From: Deltaproteobacteria bacterium
GTDB taxonomy: Bacteria; Myxococcota; B64-G9
Direction of reading: 5' to 3'
Length of the DNA stretch: 40,703 nucleotides
NCBI GenBank assembly: GCA_016935365.1
Contig: JAFGRB010000078.1
Span: forward strand, 1-40,703
Shown here: positions 31,029 to 39,733 of the stretch, piece by piece
Layout of the letters: each line of letters starts with the position of its first letter
Position numbering within the stretch: the stretch's first letter is position 1
Notes under the pieces: generated by a model
Seen by the model: only the letters and a program-made list of their open reading frames with translations
Database searches by the model: none
What the model was told of the DNA's origin: nothing
Position numbers and translations under genes: made by a program

Positions 31029-31364
31029 TCAGTCCTTTCTGGCCAGGAGCTTGCCGAGCAGCTTCTCGGAGAAGATGGTCAGTTCGGTAAACACCACGCC
31101 CATGCCAGAGGGCTCATCTCCGCCGGGTGGCACGGTGCGGACAACCTTGCCTTCGCCCTCGATGGTCTCGAGCTCATCGAGGATGAGCGTAAAGCGCAGA
31201 TGGACCCGGGTGCCGACCGGCAGCGGATCGTCGGAGCGGATGAAGGCGCCGCTCTGCGAGATGTTCTGGACATACTCGTAGATAAACTGATCGAGATCGC
31301 GGAACTCCTTGTTGACGGTCACCCGAGGCTCCTTGCGCTGTCCGCCGAACTGTCTCTCGTCCAT
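31029..31364 (-). CDS. PilZ-domain c-di-GMP-binding protein
   Basis: The 111-residue protein is a single PilZ domain. It has the RxxxR motif (R10-R14) and the NxSxxG-type motif (NISQSG, 34-39), both expected to bind cyclic di-GMP. The C-terminal half has the usual beta strands. ATG 31364 has AGAGG seven bases upstream. It is the first gene of the minus-strand operon with two acyl-CoA synthetase subunits and a rhomboid protease, so c-di-GMP may modulate that set; the partner is unknown. It is divergent from the nucleoside operon. Confidence 0.88.
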   Translation of the reverse strand: MDERQFGGQRKEPRVTVNKEFRDLDQFIYEYVQNISQSGAFIRSDDPLPVGTRVHLRFTLILDELETIEGEGKVVRTVPPGGDEPSGMGVVFTELTIFSEKLLGKLLARKD

Positions 31365-31469
31365 CGACCACCTCTCGCAGCCCCTCGTGGGCCTTCAGAC
31401 GATTCTTGTACCGCCGAGCCTTGCAGAACGTCAAGGCCGGCCATGCGCGGATGCGCGGATGCGGCAATT

Positions 31470-31497
31470 TTGACAGATCGGGACCTTGGGTTAGGAT
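31470..31497 (+). promoter_or_regulatory. Sigma-70 promoter of the nucleoside operon
   Basis: A perfect TTGACA (31470-31475) and TAGGAT (31492-31497) are spaced by 16 bases. Transcription would begin near 31504, about 45 bases before ATG 31549, which has GGAGGT five bases upstream. A triple direct repeat of GCGCGGAT-type octamers (31441-31464) lies just upstream and could bind a regulator; no DeoR-type gene is in the window. Confidence 0.65.
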
Positions 31498-31548
31498 AGG
31501 GAGTGCCGTTCGGTGCGTATGCCGGGCGGACCATGGTTGGAGGTGGGC

Positions 31549-32733
31549 ATGACCGATCGGACGCGGCGGGTACTGCTGGTCGTCCTGGACAGCGCCGGGA
31601 TTGGCGCCATGCCGGATGCAGACCAGTACGGGGATGCCGGCGCAGCCACGATCCAGCACACGGCCGAGGCGGTCGGAGGCCTGTCCCTGCCCAACCTGGA
31701 GCGGCTCGGCCTGGCCTGCATCGCACCCATCTCCGGGCTGCGGGCTGTGGACCGCTGCGAGGGCTTCTTCGGCAAGCTGTCAGAGCGCTCGGCCGGCAAG
31801 GACACGACCACGGGCCACTGGGAGATGGCCGGTCTGGTGCTCGACGAACCCTTTGCGTTGTTTCCGGATGGTTTTCCGCCGGAGATCGTCGAGCCCTTCT
31901 GCCGGGAGACGGGGCGGGGTGTTCTGGGCAACAAGGCGGCTTCGGGTACGGCCATCATCGAGGAGCTGGGCGCACGCCACATGGAGACGGGCGACTGGAT
32001 TCTCTACACCTCCGCGGACAGCGTCTTCCAGCTCGCCGCCCACGAGGACGTCATCCCGCTGGAGTCGCTCTACGACGCCTGCCGCAAGGCTCGCGCGTTG
32101 CTCGACAGCCACCGTGTGGGCCGGGTCATCGCCCGGCCCTTCGTGGGCCAGCCGGGTCGCTTCGAGCGCACATACAACCGCCACGACTTCTCCATGCAGC
32201 CGACCGGCGAGACCGTCCTGGTGGCGTTGGAGCGGGCGGGTCTTCCAGTGGTCGGGGTCGGCAAGATCAAAGACATCTTCGCCGGGGTCGGTGTGACGCA
32301 AACCGTGTCCACCTCCGGCAACTCCGATGGCATGCAGCAGACGGCCAGGCTTCTCGACGAGTGCGAGCAGGGGCTGATCTTCGTCAACCTGGTCGACTTC
32401 GACATGCTCTACGGCCACCGCCGCAACCCGGCCGGCTATGCCGAGGCCTTGCAGTCCTTTGACCGCTTCTTGCCCCAGTTGATGTCGGGTCTGCGGGAAC
32501 GCGATCTGCTCATGATCACGGCCGATCATGGCTGCGACCCGACCTTCGCTTCGCACACGGATCACACCCGCGAGTACGTACCGCTGCTCGTCTGGTCGCC
32601 CGCCTTCGAGGCTGCGCCGGCTGCAGAGCGGGATCTCGGCACGCGGGAGACCTTCGCCGACCTGGCTGCGAGCGTGGCCAGCGCGCTGGGCGTGGACTGG
32701 CGGGGGGCGGGGAAGAGCTTCCTGCCGGCCTGA
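31549..32733 (+). CDS. deoB: Phosphopentomutase
   Basis: The 394-residue protein is of the alkaline-phosphatase-superfamily phosphopentomutase type. It has VLDSAGIGAMPDA near the N-terminus, GKDTTTGHWE with probable phosphorylated T86, and C-terminal metal sites ITADHGCDPT and SHTDHTREYVPLL. It interconverts (deoxy)ribose 1-phosphate and 5-phosphate in the cytoplasm, downstream of the nucleoside phosphorylases that follow. The start has a near-ideal ribosome site. It heads the operon directly behind the sigma-70 promoter. All metal and catalytic motifs appear intact. Confidence 0.95.
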   Translation: MTDRTRRVLLVVLDSAGIGAMPDADQYGDAGAATIQHTAEAVGGLSLPNLERLGLACIAPISGLRAVDRCEGFFGKLSERSAGKDTTTGHWEMAGLVLDEPFALFPDGFPPEIVEPFCRETGRGVLGNKAASGTAIIEELGARHMETGDWILYTSADSVFQLAAHEDVIPLESLYDACRKARALLDSHRVGRVIARPFVGQPGRFERTYNRHDFSMQPTGETVLVALERAGLPVVGVGKIKDIFAGVGVTQTVSTSGNSDGMQQTARLLDECEQGLIFVNLVDFDMLYGHRRNPAGYAEALQSFDRFLPQLMSGLRERDLLMITADHGCDPTFASHTDHTREYVPLLVWSPAFEAAPAAERDLGTRETFADLAASVASALGVDWRGAGKSFLPA

Positions 32734-32773
32734 CGGGGCTGGATGGACTCGGCTCGGCAAGAGGAGTTGCAGC

Positions 32774-34081
32774 ATGAGAATGGTCGACATCATTCGAAAG
32801 AAGCGGGATCGGCTGGCGCTGCGTCCCGAGGAGATCCGGTTTTTTATCCGCGGCTACACCGAGGGCGAGATCGCCGACTACCACGCCGCCGCCTTCCTCA
32901 TGGCGGTCTACCTCAATGGGATGACCGAGGAGGAAATGCTGGTTCTGGTGGACGAGATGCTTCACTCGGGCGAGGTGCTGGACTGGTCCCAGCTCGACGG
33001 GCCCAAGGTGGACAAGCACTCGACAGGCGGTGTGGGGGACAAGACCTCGCTCGTACTGGCGCCCATCGTGGCTGCGGCCGGCGCATACGTGCCCATGATC
33101 TCGGGCCGCGGCCTGGGGCATACCGGGGGGACGCTGGACAAGCTGGAAGCCATCCCCGGCTTCGACGTGGGGTTGAGCGCCGAGGCATTCGGGAAGGTGC
33201 TCGCCGAGTGCGGCATGGTGATCTCGGGCCAGACAGCCGAGGTGGCGCCGGCGGATCGCAAGCTGTATGCCTTGCGCGATGTGACCGGCACCGTCGAGTC
33301 CATCCCGCTCATCGCTGGCAGCATCCTGTCGAAGAAGCTGGCAGAGGGCATCGACGGCCTGGTGCTCGACGTGAAAGTCGGCGCTGGCGCCTTCATGAAG
33401 AAGCAGGCGGATGCACTGGCCCTGGCCCGCACGCTGGCGCGGATCGGAAAGCGGGCCGGCAAGAACGTGGTCGCCTTGATCACGAACATGGACCAGCCTC
33501 TGGGCACTCACGTAGGCAACACGCTCGAGGTGATCGAGTCGGCCGAGGTGCTCAAGGGTCAGGTCACGGGGGATCTGGCCGAGCTGAGCTTCGAGCTCGC
33601 GGCCCAGATGATCGCCCTGGGAGGCAAGGCCGAAAGCGTCTCGGCTGCGCGCGAGCTGGTCGACGACCTGGTGTCGAAGGGGGTCGCGCTTCGGAAGTTC
33701 CAGGAGGTGATCGCTGCCCAGGGGGGCGATCCGCAGGCGCTCGAGGACTATACGTGCATGCCGACGGCCAACAAGAGCGAGCAGATCGAGTCTCCTGCCC
33801 GGGGCGTGGTGCAGCGCATCGATGCCGAGGAAGTGGGTGTGGCTGCCATGCTGCTGGGGGCCGGGCGGGGCAAGGTGGATGACGTGATCGATCCCGGCGC
33901 GGGCGTCGTGCTGCACCGCAAGGTGGGCGATAGCGTGGAGGCCGGCACACCGCTGGCGACGCTGTATTACAACGAGCAGGCCAAGCTGGCCGAGGCGCGC
34001 TCGCGTTTGAGCGGTGCATACAGCATCGGTGAAGAGGCCCCGCCGCCCGCCAAGCTCATCCACAAGGTCATCACCGAGTGA
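32774..34081 (+). CDS. pdp: Pyrimidine-nucleoside phosphorylase
   Basis: The 435-residue protein begins MRMVDIIRKKR, as in Bacillus-type pyrimidine-nucleoside phosphorylase. It carries the family signature KVDKHSTGGVGDKTS near residues 78-92 and RGLGHTGGTLDKLE after it. It splits thymidine, deoxyuridine and uridine with phosphate to base plus (deoxy)ribose 1-phosphate. The N-terminal sequence fits Pdp better than the DeoA thymidine phosphorylases, but the two cannot be fully separated by eye. GAGGAG precedes ATG 32774 by seven bases. The stop overlaps the transporter start (GTGA). Confidence 0.93.
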   Translation: MRMVDIIRKKRDRLALRPEEIRFFIRGYTEGEIADYHAAAFLMAVYLNGMTEEEMLVLVDEMLHSGEVLDWSQLDGPKVDKHSTGGVGDKTSLVLAPIVAAAGAYVPMISGRGLGHTGGTLDKLEAIPGFDVGLSAEAFGKVLAECGMVISGQTAEVAPADRKLYALRDVTGTVESIPLIAGSILSKKLAEGIDGLVLDVKVGAGAFMKKQADALALARTLARIGKRAGKNVVALITNMDQPLGTHVGNTLEVIESAEVLKGQVTGDLAELSFELAAQMIALGGKAESVSAARELVDDLVSKGVALRKFQEVIAAQGGDPQALEDYTCMPTANKSEQIESPARGVVQRIDAEEVGVAAMLLGAGRGKVDDVIDPGAGVVLHRKVGDSVEAGTPLATLYYNEQAKLAEARSRLSGAYSIGEEAPPPAKLIHKVITE

Positions 34082-35445
34082 GTCGGACAGGTCAGGAAAG
34101 CCGGATTCGCGCTTGGGCCGGCCGCTTTCGCGCCCGGCTGGCTGCCCGCTGGCTGAACCTGGCGATCCTGGGCGGCTGCGCTGCATTCGGAGGGCTGTCC
34201 TTCGCGCTGAGGCATCTCGTGGGTACGCGGGGCGTGGCGGTCGCGGGCGCGGTGGTCTTTCTGGGGCTGTGCTTTGCCGCCTCGCGAGACGTGCGCTCCG
34301 TCCGCCCGCGCACCTTGCTGGCGGGCGTGGGCCTGCAGCTCCTCCTGGCGCTTTTCATCCTCAAGACCGACCTCGGCGCAGCGGCCTTCTCCGCTCTCGG
34401 CGATGGGGTGCGGCGCTTTCTGGACTTCACCGACGCGGGCAGCCGCTTCGTCTTCGGGGCGCTGGCGGAGCCGGCCGCCATGGAGCAGGCCTTCGGTGCA
34501 GGCCGGGGCTTCGTATTCGCATTCCGGGCCCTGCCGACGATCGTCTTCGTCTCGGCCTTCTTCGCCGTGCTCTACTACCTGGGCGTGCTCCAGTGGGTGG
34601 TGCGCGGCATGGCCCGGGGCATGATGGTGCTCATGCGGCTCAGCGGCGCCGAGAGCCTGTCCGGCGCGGCCAACATCTTCATGGGCCAGACCGAGGCGCC
34701 GCTGATCATCAAACCCTACGTGTCCAGCCTGACCGAGAGCGAGCTGCTGGCGGTCATGATCGGCGGCTTCGGCACCATGTCGGCCGGCATCATGGCGGTC
34801 TACATCGACATGGGCGTCGGCGCCAAGATGCTGCTGGCCGCGTCGGTCATGGCGGCGCCGGCATCCCTGGTCGTGTCCAAGATCCTGATGCCCGAGCGGG
34901 AGGAGCCCCGGACGGCCGGCAAGGTGGACGTGAGCGTGGAGCGCAGCGAGGCCAACGTGGTCGATGCGCTCAGCCAGGGCGCGGCGGACGGGATGAAGCT
35001 GGCCATCAACGTGGCCGCCATGCTGATCGCCTTCCTGGCCTTGATCGCCATGGTCGACTACCTGCTCGCATTCGCCGGCACCAGCCTGGCCGGCGTCTTC
35101 GGCTGGATCTTCGCCCCGCTGGCCTTCCTGTGCGGCGTGGGTCCCGGAGACATGGGGCCGGTGGCCGACCTGCTGGGCACCAAGCTGGTGGCCAACGAGT
35201 TCGTCGCGTACGTGAACCTGACGGGCAAGTACGCGGCAGTGCTCAGCCCCCGGTCGGCCGCCATCGCCACGGTGGCCCTGTGCGGCTTTGCCAACTTCGG
35301 TTCGCTGGGGATCCAGATCGGAGGCATCGGAGGCATCGCCCCGGCGCGGCGCGGCGACCTGGCCAGATTGGGCGGACGCGCGCTGCTCGGAGGCTTTCTC
35401 GTCACCTTGTACAACGCCGCCGTGATCGGGGTGCTGCTGGACTGA
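34078..35445 (+). CDS. CNT-family (NupC-like) nucleoside transporter
   Basis: The 455-residue membrane protein has about ten hydrophobic segments. It has the concentrative nucleoside transporter motifs GAESLSGAANIFMGQTEAPL, GTKLVANEFVAY and CGFANFGSLGIQIGG. It probably imports nucleosides by cation symport, supplying the surrounding phosphorylases. GTG 34078 overlaps the Pdp stop, so expression is coupled. The N-terminal 35 residues are Arg-rich and more variable. Confidence 0.93.
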   Translation: MSRTGQESRIRAWAGRFRARLAARWLNLAILGGCAAFGGLSFALRHLVGTRGVAVAGAVVFLGLCFAASRDVRSVRPRTLLAGVGLQLLLALFILKTDLGAAAFSALGDGVRRFLDFTDAGSRFVFGALAEPAAMEQAFGAGRGFVFAFRALPTIVFVSAFFAVLYYLGVLQWVVRGMARGMMVLMRLSGAESLSGAANIFMGQTEAPLIIKPYVSSLTESELLAVMIGGFGTMSAGIMAVYIDMGVGAKMLLAASVMAAPASLVVSKILMPEREEPRTAGKVDVSVERSEANVVDALSQGAADGMKLAINVAAMLIAFLALIAMVDYLLAFAGTSLAGVFGWIFAPLAFLCGVGPGDMGPVADLLGTKLVANEFVAYVNLTGKYAAVLSPRSAAIATVALCGFANFGSLGIQIGGIGGIAPARRGDLARLGGRALLGGFLVTLYNAAVIGVLLD

Positions 35446-35474
35446 GGGCTTCGAGCGGCGATGGGAGGAATGAG

Positions 35475-36305
35475 ATGAGCAAGACATTCGACGATCTCGA
35501 CGCCTGCCTGGAGGCGGTGCGCCAGGAGACCGATCTGGAGCCGGATCTCGGCTTGATCCTGGGCTCGGGTCTGGGCTTCTTGGCGGACCGGATCGAAGCC
35601 GTGGCCGCCATCGACTACGAGCGCTTGCCGGGCTTTCCGGTCTCGACCGTCCCCGGGCACCGCGGGCGGCTTGTGCTGGGCACCCTTGCCGGCCGCCAGG
35701 TGGTGGCCATGCAAGGCCGCTTTCATTACTACGAGGGCTACTCCATGCAGCAACTGGTCTCGGGCGTGCGGCTCATCGGCAGACTGGGCGCCAGGGCGCT
35801 GCTCGTCACCAACGCGGCCGGCGGCATCCGCGAGGGATTCCAGCCCGGCGATCTGATGCTGATCTCCGATCACATCAACCTCATGGGCAGCAACCCCCTG
35901 ATCGGGAAGAACCGCGACGAGCTGGGGCTGCGCTTTCCGGACATGAGCGATGCCTACTCCAGGCGGCTTCGCGAGCAGGCGCGGCGTCTGGCCGCCGAGT
36001 TGGGCATCGCGGTCCGCGAGGGCGTCTATGCCGCCTTCACCGGGCCTTCATACGAGACACCGGCCGAGATCCGCGCACTGGCCGTGCTCGGTGCGGACGC
36101 GGCCGGCATGTCGACCATCCCCGAGGTGATCGCCGCAGGTCACATGGGCATGGAGGTGCTGGGTATCTCCTGCATCTCGAACCTGGCCGCGGGTATCTCC
36201 CCCAATCCGCTCAGCCACGACGAGGTGACCGAGACGGCCAGGCAGGTGCATGAAGTCTTCAGCCGCTTCGTCCTCGCGCTCGTCGAGCGGCTGGAGATGG
36301 CTTGA
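35475..36305 (+). CDS. punA: Purine-nucleoside phosphorylase (trimeric type)
   Basis: The 276-residue protein has the trimeric PNP motifs GSGLGF, PGHRGRLVLG, FHYYEGYSMQ, VTNAAGGI, SYETPAEIRAL, GMSTIPE and SCISNLAAG. It removes inosine- or guanosine-type bases with phosphate. ATG 35475 has GGGAGGA five bases upstream. It works with deoB and the uridine phosphorylase in nucleoside salvage and pentose recovery. No unusual residue was seen. Confidence 0.95.
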   Translation: MSKTFDDLDACLEAVRQETDLEPDLGLILGSGLGFLADRIEAVAAIDYERLPGFPVSTVPGHRGRLVLGTLAGRQVVAMQGRFHYYEGYSMQQLVSGVRLIGRLGARALLVTNAAGGIREGFQPGDLMLISDHINLMGSNPLIGKNRDELGLRFPDMSDAYSRRLREQARRLAAELGIAVREGVYAAFTGPSYETPAEIRALAVLGADAAGMSTIPEVIAAGHMGMEVLGISCISNLAAGISPNPLSHDEVTETARQVHEVFSRFVLALVERLEMA

Positions 36306-36336
36306 GCAGCGGCTGCGCTAGACCGAGGAGGCTCTC

Positions 36337-37107
36337 ATGACCGAGAAGAAGAAGAAGAAGAACGCGGATGAGCTCCAGTACCACATCCACCTCAAGCCCG
36401 GCGATGTGGGGCGCTACGTGATCCTGCCCGGCGATCCCGGGCGGGTCGAGAAGATCGCCTCCTTCTTCGACGAAGCCGAGGAGGTGGCTTTCAATCGGGA
36501 GTACCGCACCTACACCGGTCAGGTGGACGGCATCCGGCTCTCGTGCACCTCGACCGGCATCGGCTGCCCATCGACCGCCATCGCCGTCGAGGAGCTCGTG
36601 GCGATCGGCGCCGACACCTTCATCCGGGTGGGCACCTCGGGCGCGGTCCAGCGCCACGTGGACGTCGGCCACTTGTGCATCACCACCGCGGCGGTTCGAG
36701 AGGAGGGCACCAGTCACCAGTACGTGCCGCCGAGCTACCCGGCGGTGGCCGATCTGGACGTGACCTGGGCGCTTCGCGAGGCCGCCCGGAGGCTGGGCTT
36801 CACCCATCACACAGGGATCGGCCACTGCAAGGACGCCTTCTTCATCGAGGGCGAGCATGGCATCCCGATCGCCGAGCAGAACGAGGCGCTGTGGAACGCC
36901 TGGCGCCGAGCGCGGGTGATCTCGACGTCCATGGAGTCGGCAGCGCTCTTCGTGGTCTCGTCCATACGCGGCTCGCGGGCCGGCGAGGTGCTGGCGACCA
37001 TCGGCTTGACCTGGCTCGACGATCCGATCGTGGCCAAGGTGGGCATCGACGACGCCATCCGGACAGCCATCGAGGCGATCAAGATCCTGGACGGGCTGGA
37101 GCGCTGA
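36337..37107 (+). CDS. udp: Uridine phosphorylase
   Basis: The 256-residue protein belongs to the PNP_UDP_1 superfamily. It has VILPGDPGRVEKIA, STGIGCPSTAIAVEEL, RVGTSGA and the ribose-binding STSMESAALF. Gene context and length favour uridine phosphorylase over nucleosidases. It starts with a lysine-rich MTEKKKKKN. GAGGAGG precedes ATG 36337 by about five bases. It overlaps functionally with Pdp, so the operon has two routes for pyrimidine nucleosides. Confidence 0.9.
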   Translation: MTEKKKKKNADELQYHIHLKPGDVGRYVILPGDPGRVEKIASFFDEAEEVAFNREYRTYTGQVDGIRLSCTSTGIGCPSTAIAVEELVAIGADTFIRVGTSGAVQRHVDVGHLCITTAAVREEGTSHQYVPPSYPAVADLDVTWALREAARRLGFTHHTGIGHCKDAFFIEGEHGIPIAEQNEALWNAWRRARVISTSMESAALFVVSSIRGSRAGEVLATIGLTWLDDPIVAKVGIDDAIRTAIEAIKILDGLER

Positions 37108-37116
37108 GGAGGCGAC

Positions 37117-38682
37117 ATGGCGGATGTGATCACCAAGACAAGCCCGGTCAGCGGCGAGAAGCTGGCCGAGTTCCCGATCACGGCTCCCGAGGAAGTCGAG
37201 GCAGCGGTTTCCAGGGCCCGGCAGGCCTTTGCGGCCTGGTCGGCGCGCCCGGTCGAGCAGCGCCTGGCGACCTTGATGAAGCTGCAGGTAGAGATCCTCG
37301 CCCGCGGCGAGGACTACGCCGCGCGCATCAGCCAGGACACGGGCAAGCCGCTGGTCGACTCGCTGCTGACCGAGCTGATGAGCATCCCGCTGTTCCTGTC
37401 CCACTACCGGAAGCTCGCCCCCAAGGTCCTGCGCCGCCGCAAGGTGGCCACGCCGCTGTACTTCCCGGGAAAGAAGAGCTACATCGAGTACTTCCCCATG
37501 GGGGTGGTGGGTGTGATCTCGCCCTGGAACTTCCCCTTCCAGCTCTCCATGGTGCCGGTCATCTCGGCGCTCATCGCCGGCAACACGGTCGTGCTCAAGC
37601 CTTCGGAGCTGACTCCGATCTCCGGCGAGATCGCGCGGGAGCTCTTCGGCCTGCTCGACCTGCCCGCGGGCACGGTGGAGGTGATCCAGGGAGACGGCCG
37701 CACCGGGGCAGCGCTCTGCCGCGCCGAGGTGGACAAGATCTTCTTTACCGGCTCGGTCGCCACCGGCCGCAAGGTCATGGCCGCGGCGGCAGACAAGCCC
37801 ATCCCGGTCGAGCTCGAGCTCGGCGGCAAGGACGCCATGATCGTGTGCGCCGATGCCAACTTGCTGCGGGCGGCCAAGGGCGCAGTCTGGGGCGGTCTGC
37901 TCAACTGCGGCCAGGTCTGCACATCCGTGGAGCGCATCTTCGTCGAGTCTGCGGTCTTCGAGCGCTTCGTCGAGCTGCTCGAGCAGGAGCTCGCCGCCGT
38001 TCGCGTGGGCGGGCCCGACGAGCGGGCCGACATGGGGCCGCTCGTCTTCGCCGGCCAGCTCGAGACGGTCGAGCGGCACGTGCGCGAGGCCCGCGCTGCG
38101 GGCGCACGGGTGGTTGCGGGCGGCGAGCGCCTGGACCGGCCCGGCCAGTTCTATGCCCCGACGCTGCTGCTGGACGTCACGCCCGAGATGAGCGTCTACC
38201 GCGAGGAGACCTTCGGTCCGGTACTGCCGCTGATCCGGGTGGACAGCGTCGACGAGGCCATACGGCTGGCCAACGCGCACAGCTTCGGCCTGACGGCCTC
38301 GGTCTGGACGGCGGATCGAGCCCGGGGGCTTTCGATCGCCTCGCGCCTCGAATGCGGCCAGGTCATGGTCAACGACGTGCTGAGCTCGGTCGGCAATCCG
38401 GCCCTGCCCTTCGGCGGGGTCAAGTCCTCGGGCTTCGGCCGTTACCACGGACCGGATGGATTGCTGACCTTCGTGCACACCAAGGCCATCATGGTGAGCG
38501 GCGACAAGGCTGCCAGCGAGCCTTTCTGGTTCCCCTACGAGAAGAAGTACGCCGACATGCTCGAGACCTTCCGCTTCATGCTGGGCGGAAAGCTGCTCAA
38601 GGCCCTGGGCCCGCTGAGGCGCCTGAACCGGATCAACGCCGAGGCCCAGGCGGCGCGCGAGCGCAGGCCCGACAAGGGTTGA
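37117..38682 (+). CDS. NAD(P)-dependent aldehyde dehydrogenase
   Basis: The 521-residue protein has the ALDH fold motifs SPWNFPF, FTGSVATGRKV, ELELGGKD with catalytic E234, and NCGQVCTS with nucleophile C268. The 34-residue Glu-Cys spacing is normal for active enzymes. An extra C-terminal helix region (480-521) may be a membrane-proximal extension, as in long-chain aldehyde dehydrogenases. It starts nine bases after udp with AGGAGG. In this operon it might oxidise acetaldehyde formed from deoxyribose 5-phosphate, but no deoC is present, so the link is inferred. Confidence 0.92.
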   Translation: MADVITKTSPVSGEKLAEFPITAPEEVEAAVSRARQAFAAWSARPVEQRLATLMKLQVEILARGEDYAARISQDTGKPLVDSLLTELMSIPLFLSHYRKLAPKVLRRRKVATPLYFPGKKSYIEYFPMGVVGVISPWNFPFQLSMVPVISALIAGNTVVLKPSELTPISGEIARELFGLLDLPAGTVEVIQGDGRTGAALCRAEVDKIFFTGSVATGRKVMAAAADKPIPVELELGGKDAMIVCADANLLRAAKGAVWGGLLNCGQVCTSVERIFVESAVFERFVELLEQELAAVRVGGPDERADMGPLVFAGQLETVERHVREARAAGARVVAGGERLDRPGQFYAPTLLLDVTPEMSVYREETFGPVLPLIRVDSVDEAIRLANAHSFGLTASVWTADRARGLSIASRLECGQVMVNDVLSSVGNPALPFGGVKSSGFGRYHGPDGLLTFVHTKAIMVSGDKAASEPFWFPYEKKYADMLETFRFMLGGKLLKALGPLRRLNRINAEAQAARERRPDKG

Positions 38683-38702
38683 TGCGCGGGGCGGAGGAGG
38701 CG

Positions 38703-39701
38703 ATGCGCCTCGGCGCGGTGGTTCTCTCGATCTGGATCGCGGGCTGCGGCGAAGGCAGCCCGCCCGTCGATCCCTGCGCCTCCGTGGTTTGCGAACAGGT
38801 GCCCGAGCCCGAGTGCGTCGATGATCTCACGCTGCGGAGCTACGCAGCTGGAAGCTGCGACGCGGACTCGGGCGCGTGCAGCTACCCGAGCAGCGATCGG
38901 GACTGTGCGGTCGCATGCCTGCAGGCGCGCTGCGTGGACGAACGCCGGGCCTGGGGCTGGGTGACGGTCATCGAGGAGCGCGGCGAGCTGCATGGCCTGT
39001 TCGGCTGGGACGGGGGTGTGCGGGCCTTCTTCTCGCTCGAGCCCTGCATGGCCCGCTCGCTGGCCCGCCACCTGCGGCGGTTCCAGCAGCCCCTCGAGAC
39101 CCGAGGCGCCTGCAGCCTGTACCAGGGCTACACCTGGGGCCAGCAGGATCTGGCGCCCGAGCCCGTGCTGTGGGACCTGGGACCGATCGAGATCTCCGGC
39201 ACCAGCCAGCCGCTCGCGCTCGCCGGCGCGGGGCGCTACGAGGCCGCGGATCCGCCCTCGGATCTCTTCGGCGCCGGGGACGAAATCCGCGCCACGGCCG
39301 CCGGCGGGCTGCTGGGGCCGATCGCGCTGCAGGCGAGCGGCGTGGCCGAGCTGGCGCTCGCCTCGGACGAGCTGCACCTGCGCTCGGGCCAGCCGCTTCG
39401 GGTCGAGTGGACCCCGGCCGGGGACGGCTCCCGGGTGGAGCTCGCCCTGCTCGAGGGCTACCACTACCCGCATCCCAACTCGGCCGCCCTGCTGTGCGAC
39501 GCGCCCGACGAGGTGGGCGCGATCGAGGTGCCCGCGGACCTGGTCGATGCGTACATCGAGAACGCCGCCGGCGGCGAGTGGCCCATCGACTGGCCGAAGC
39601 AGATCACCCGCTACACGCGGGACGTCCAGACGCCATACGGGGACGAGATCGAGCTCATCGTGGGCACGAGCCGGGCGATCGACCTCGTCTACCACTACTG
39701 A
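38703..39701 (+). CDS. Cysteine-rich repeat lipoprotein, family member 2
   Basis: The 332-residue lipoprotein has signal MRLGAVVLSIWIAGC with lipobox IAGC. One cysteine-rich repeat (C..VVC..P..EC...L..YAAGSCD) is followed by the same AWGWVTVIEE...ITRYTRDVQTPYGDEIELIV domain found in the protein at 22541. It lacks the CMPPC insert and two of the three repeats of that paralogue. GGAGGAGG lies before ATG 38703; ATG 38682 is possible, overlapping the aldehyde dehydrogenase stop. It is probably transcribed with, but not functionally part of, the nucleoside operon. Function is unknown. Confidence 0.8.
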   Translation: MRLGAVVLSIWIAGCGEGSPPVDPCASVVCEQVPEPECVDDLTLRSYAAGSCDADSGACSYPSSDRDCAVACLQARCVDERRAWGWVTVIEERGELHGLFGWDGGVRAFFSLEPCMARSLARHLRRFQQPLETRGACSLYQGYTWGQQDLAPEPVLWDLGPIEISGTSQPLALAGAGRYEAADPPSDLFGAGDEIRATAAGGLLGPIALQASGVAELALASDELHLRSGQPLRVEWTPAGDGSRVELALLEGYHYPHPNSAALLCDAPDEVGAIEVPADLVDAYIENAAGGEWPIDWPKQITRYTRDVQTPYGDEIELIVGTSRAIDLVYHY

Positions 39702-39733
39702 TCCCTGGTTGGCGAAAAGAACAGGAGCTGCAC

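Noticed and set aside
36259..38478. 739-codon minus-strand open frame opposite udp and the aldehyde dehydrogenase
   Set aside because: It spans two certain genes and is explained by GC-rich codon structure.
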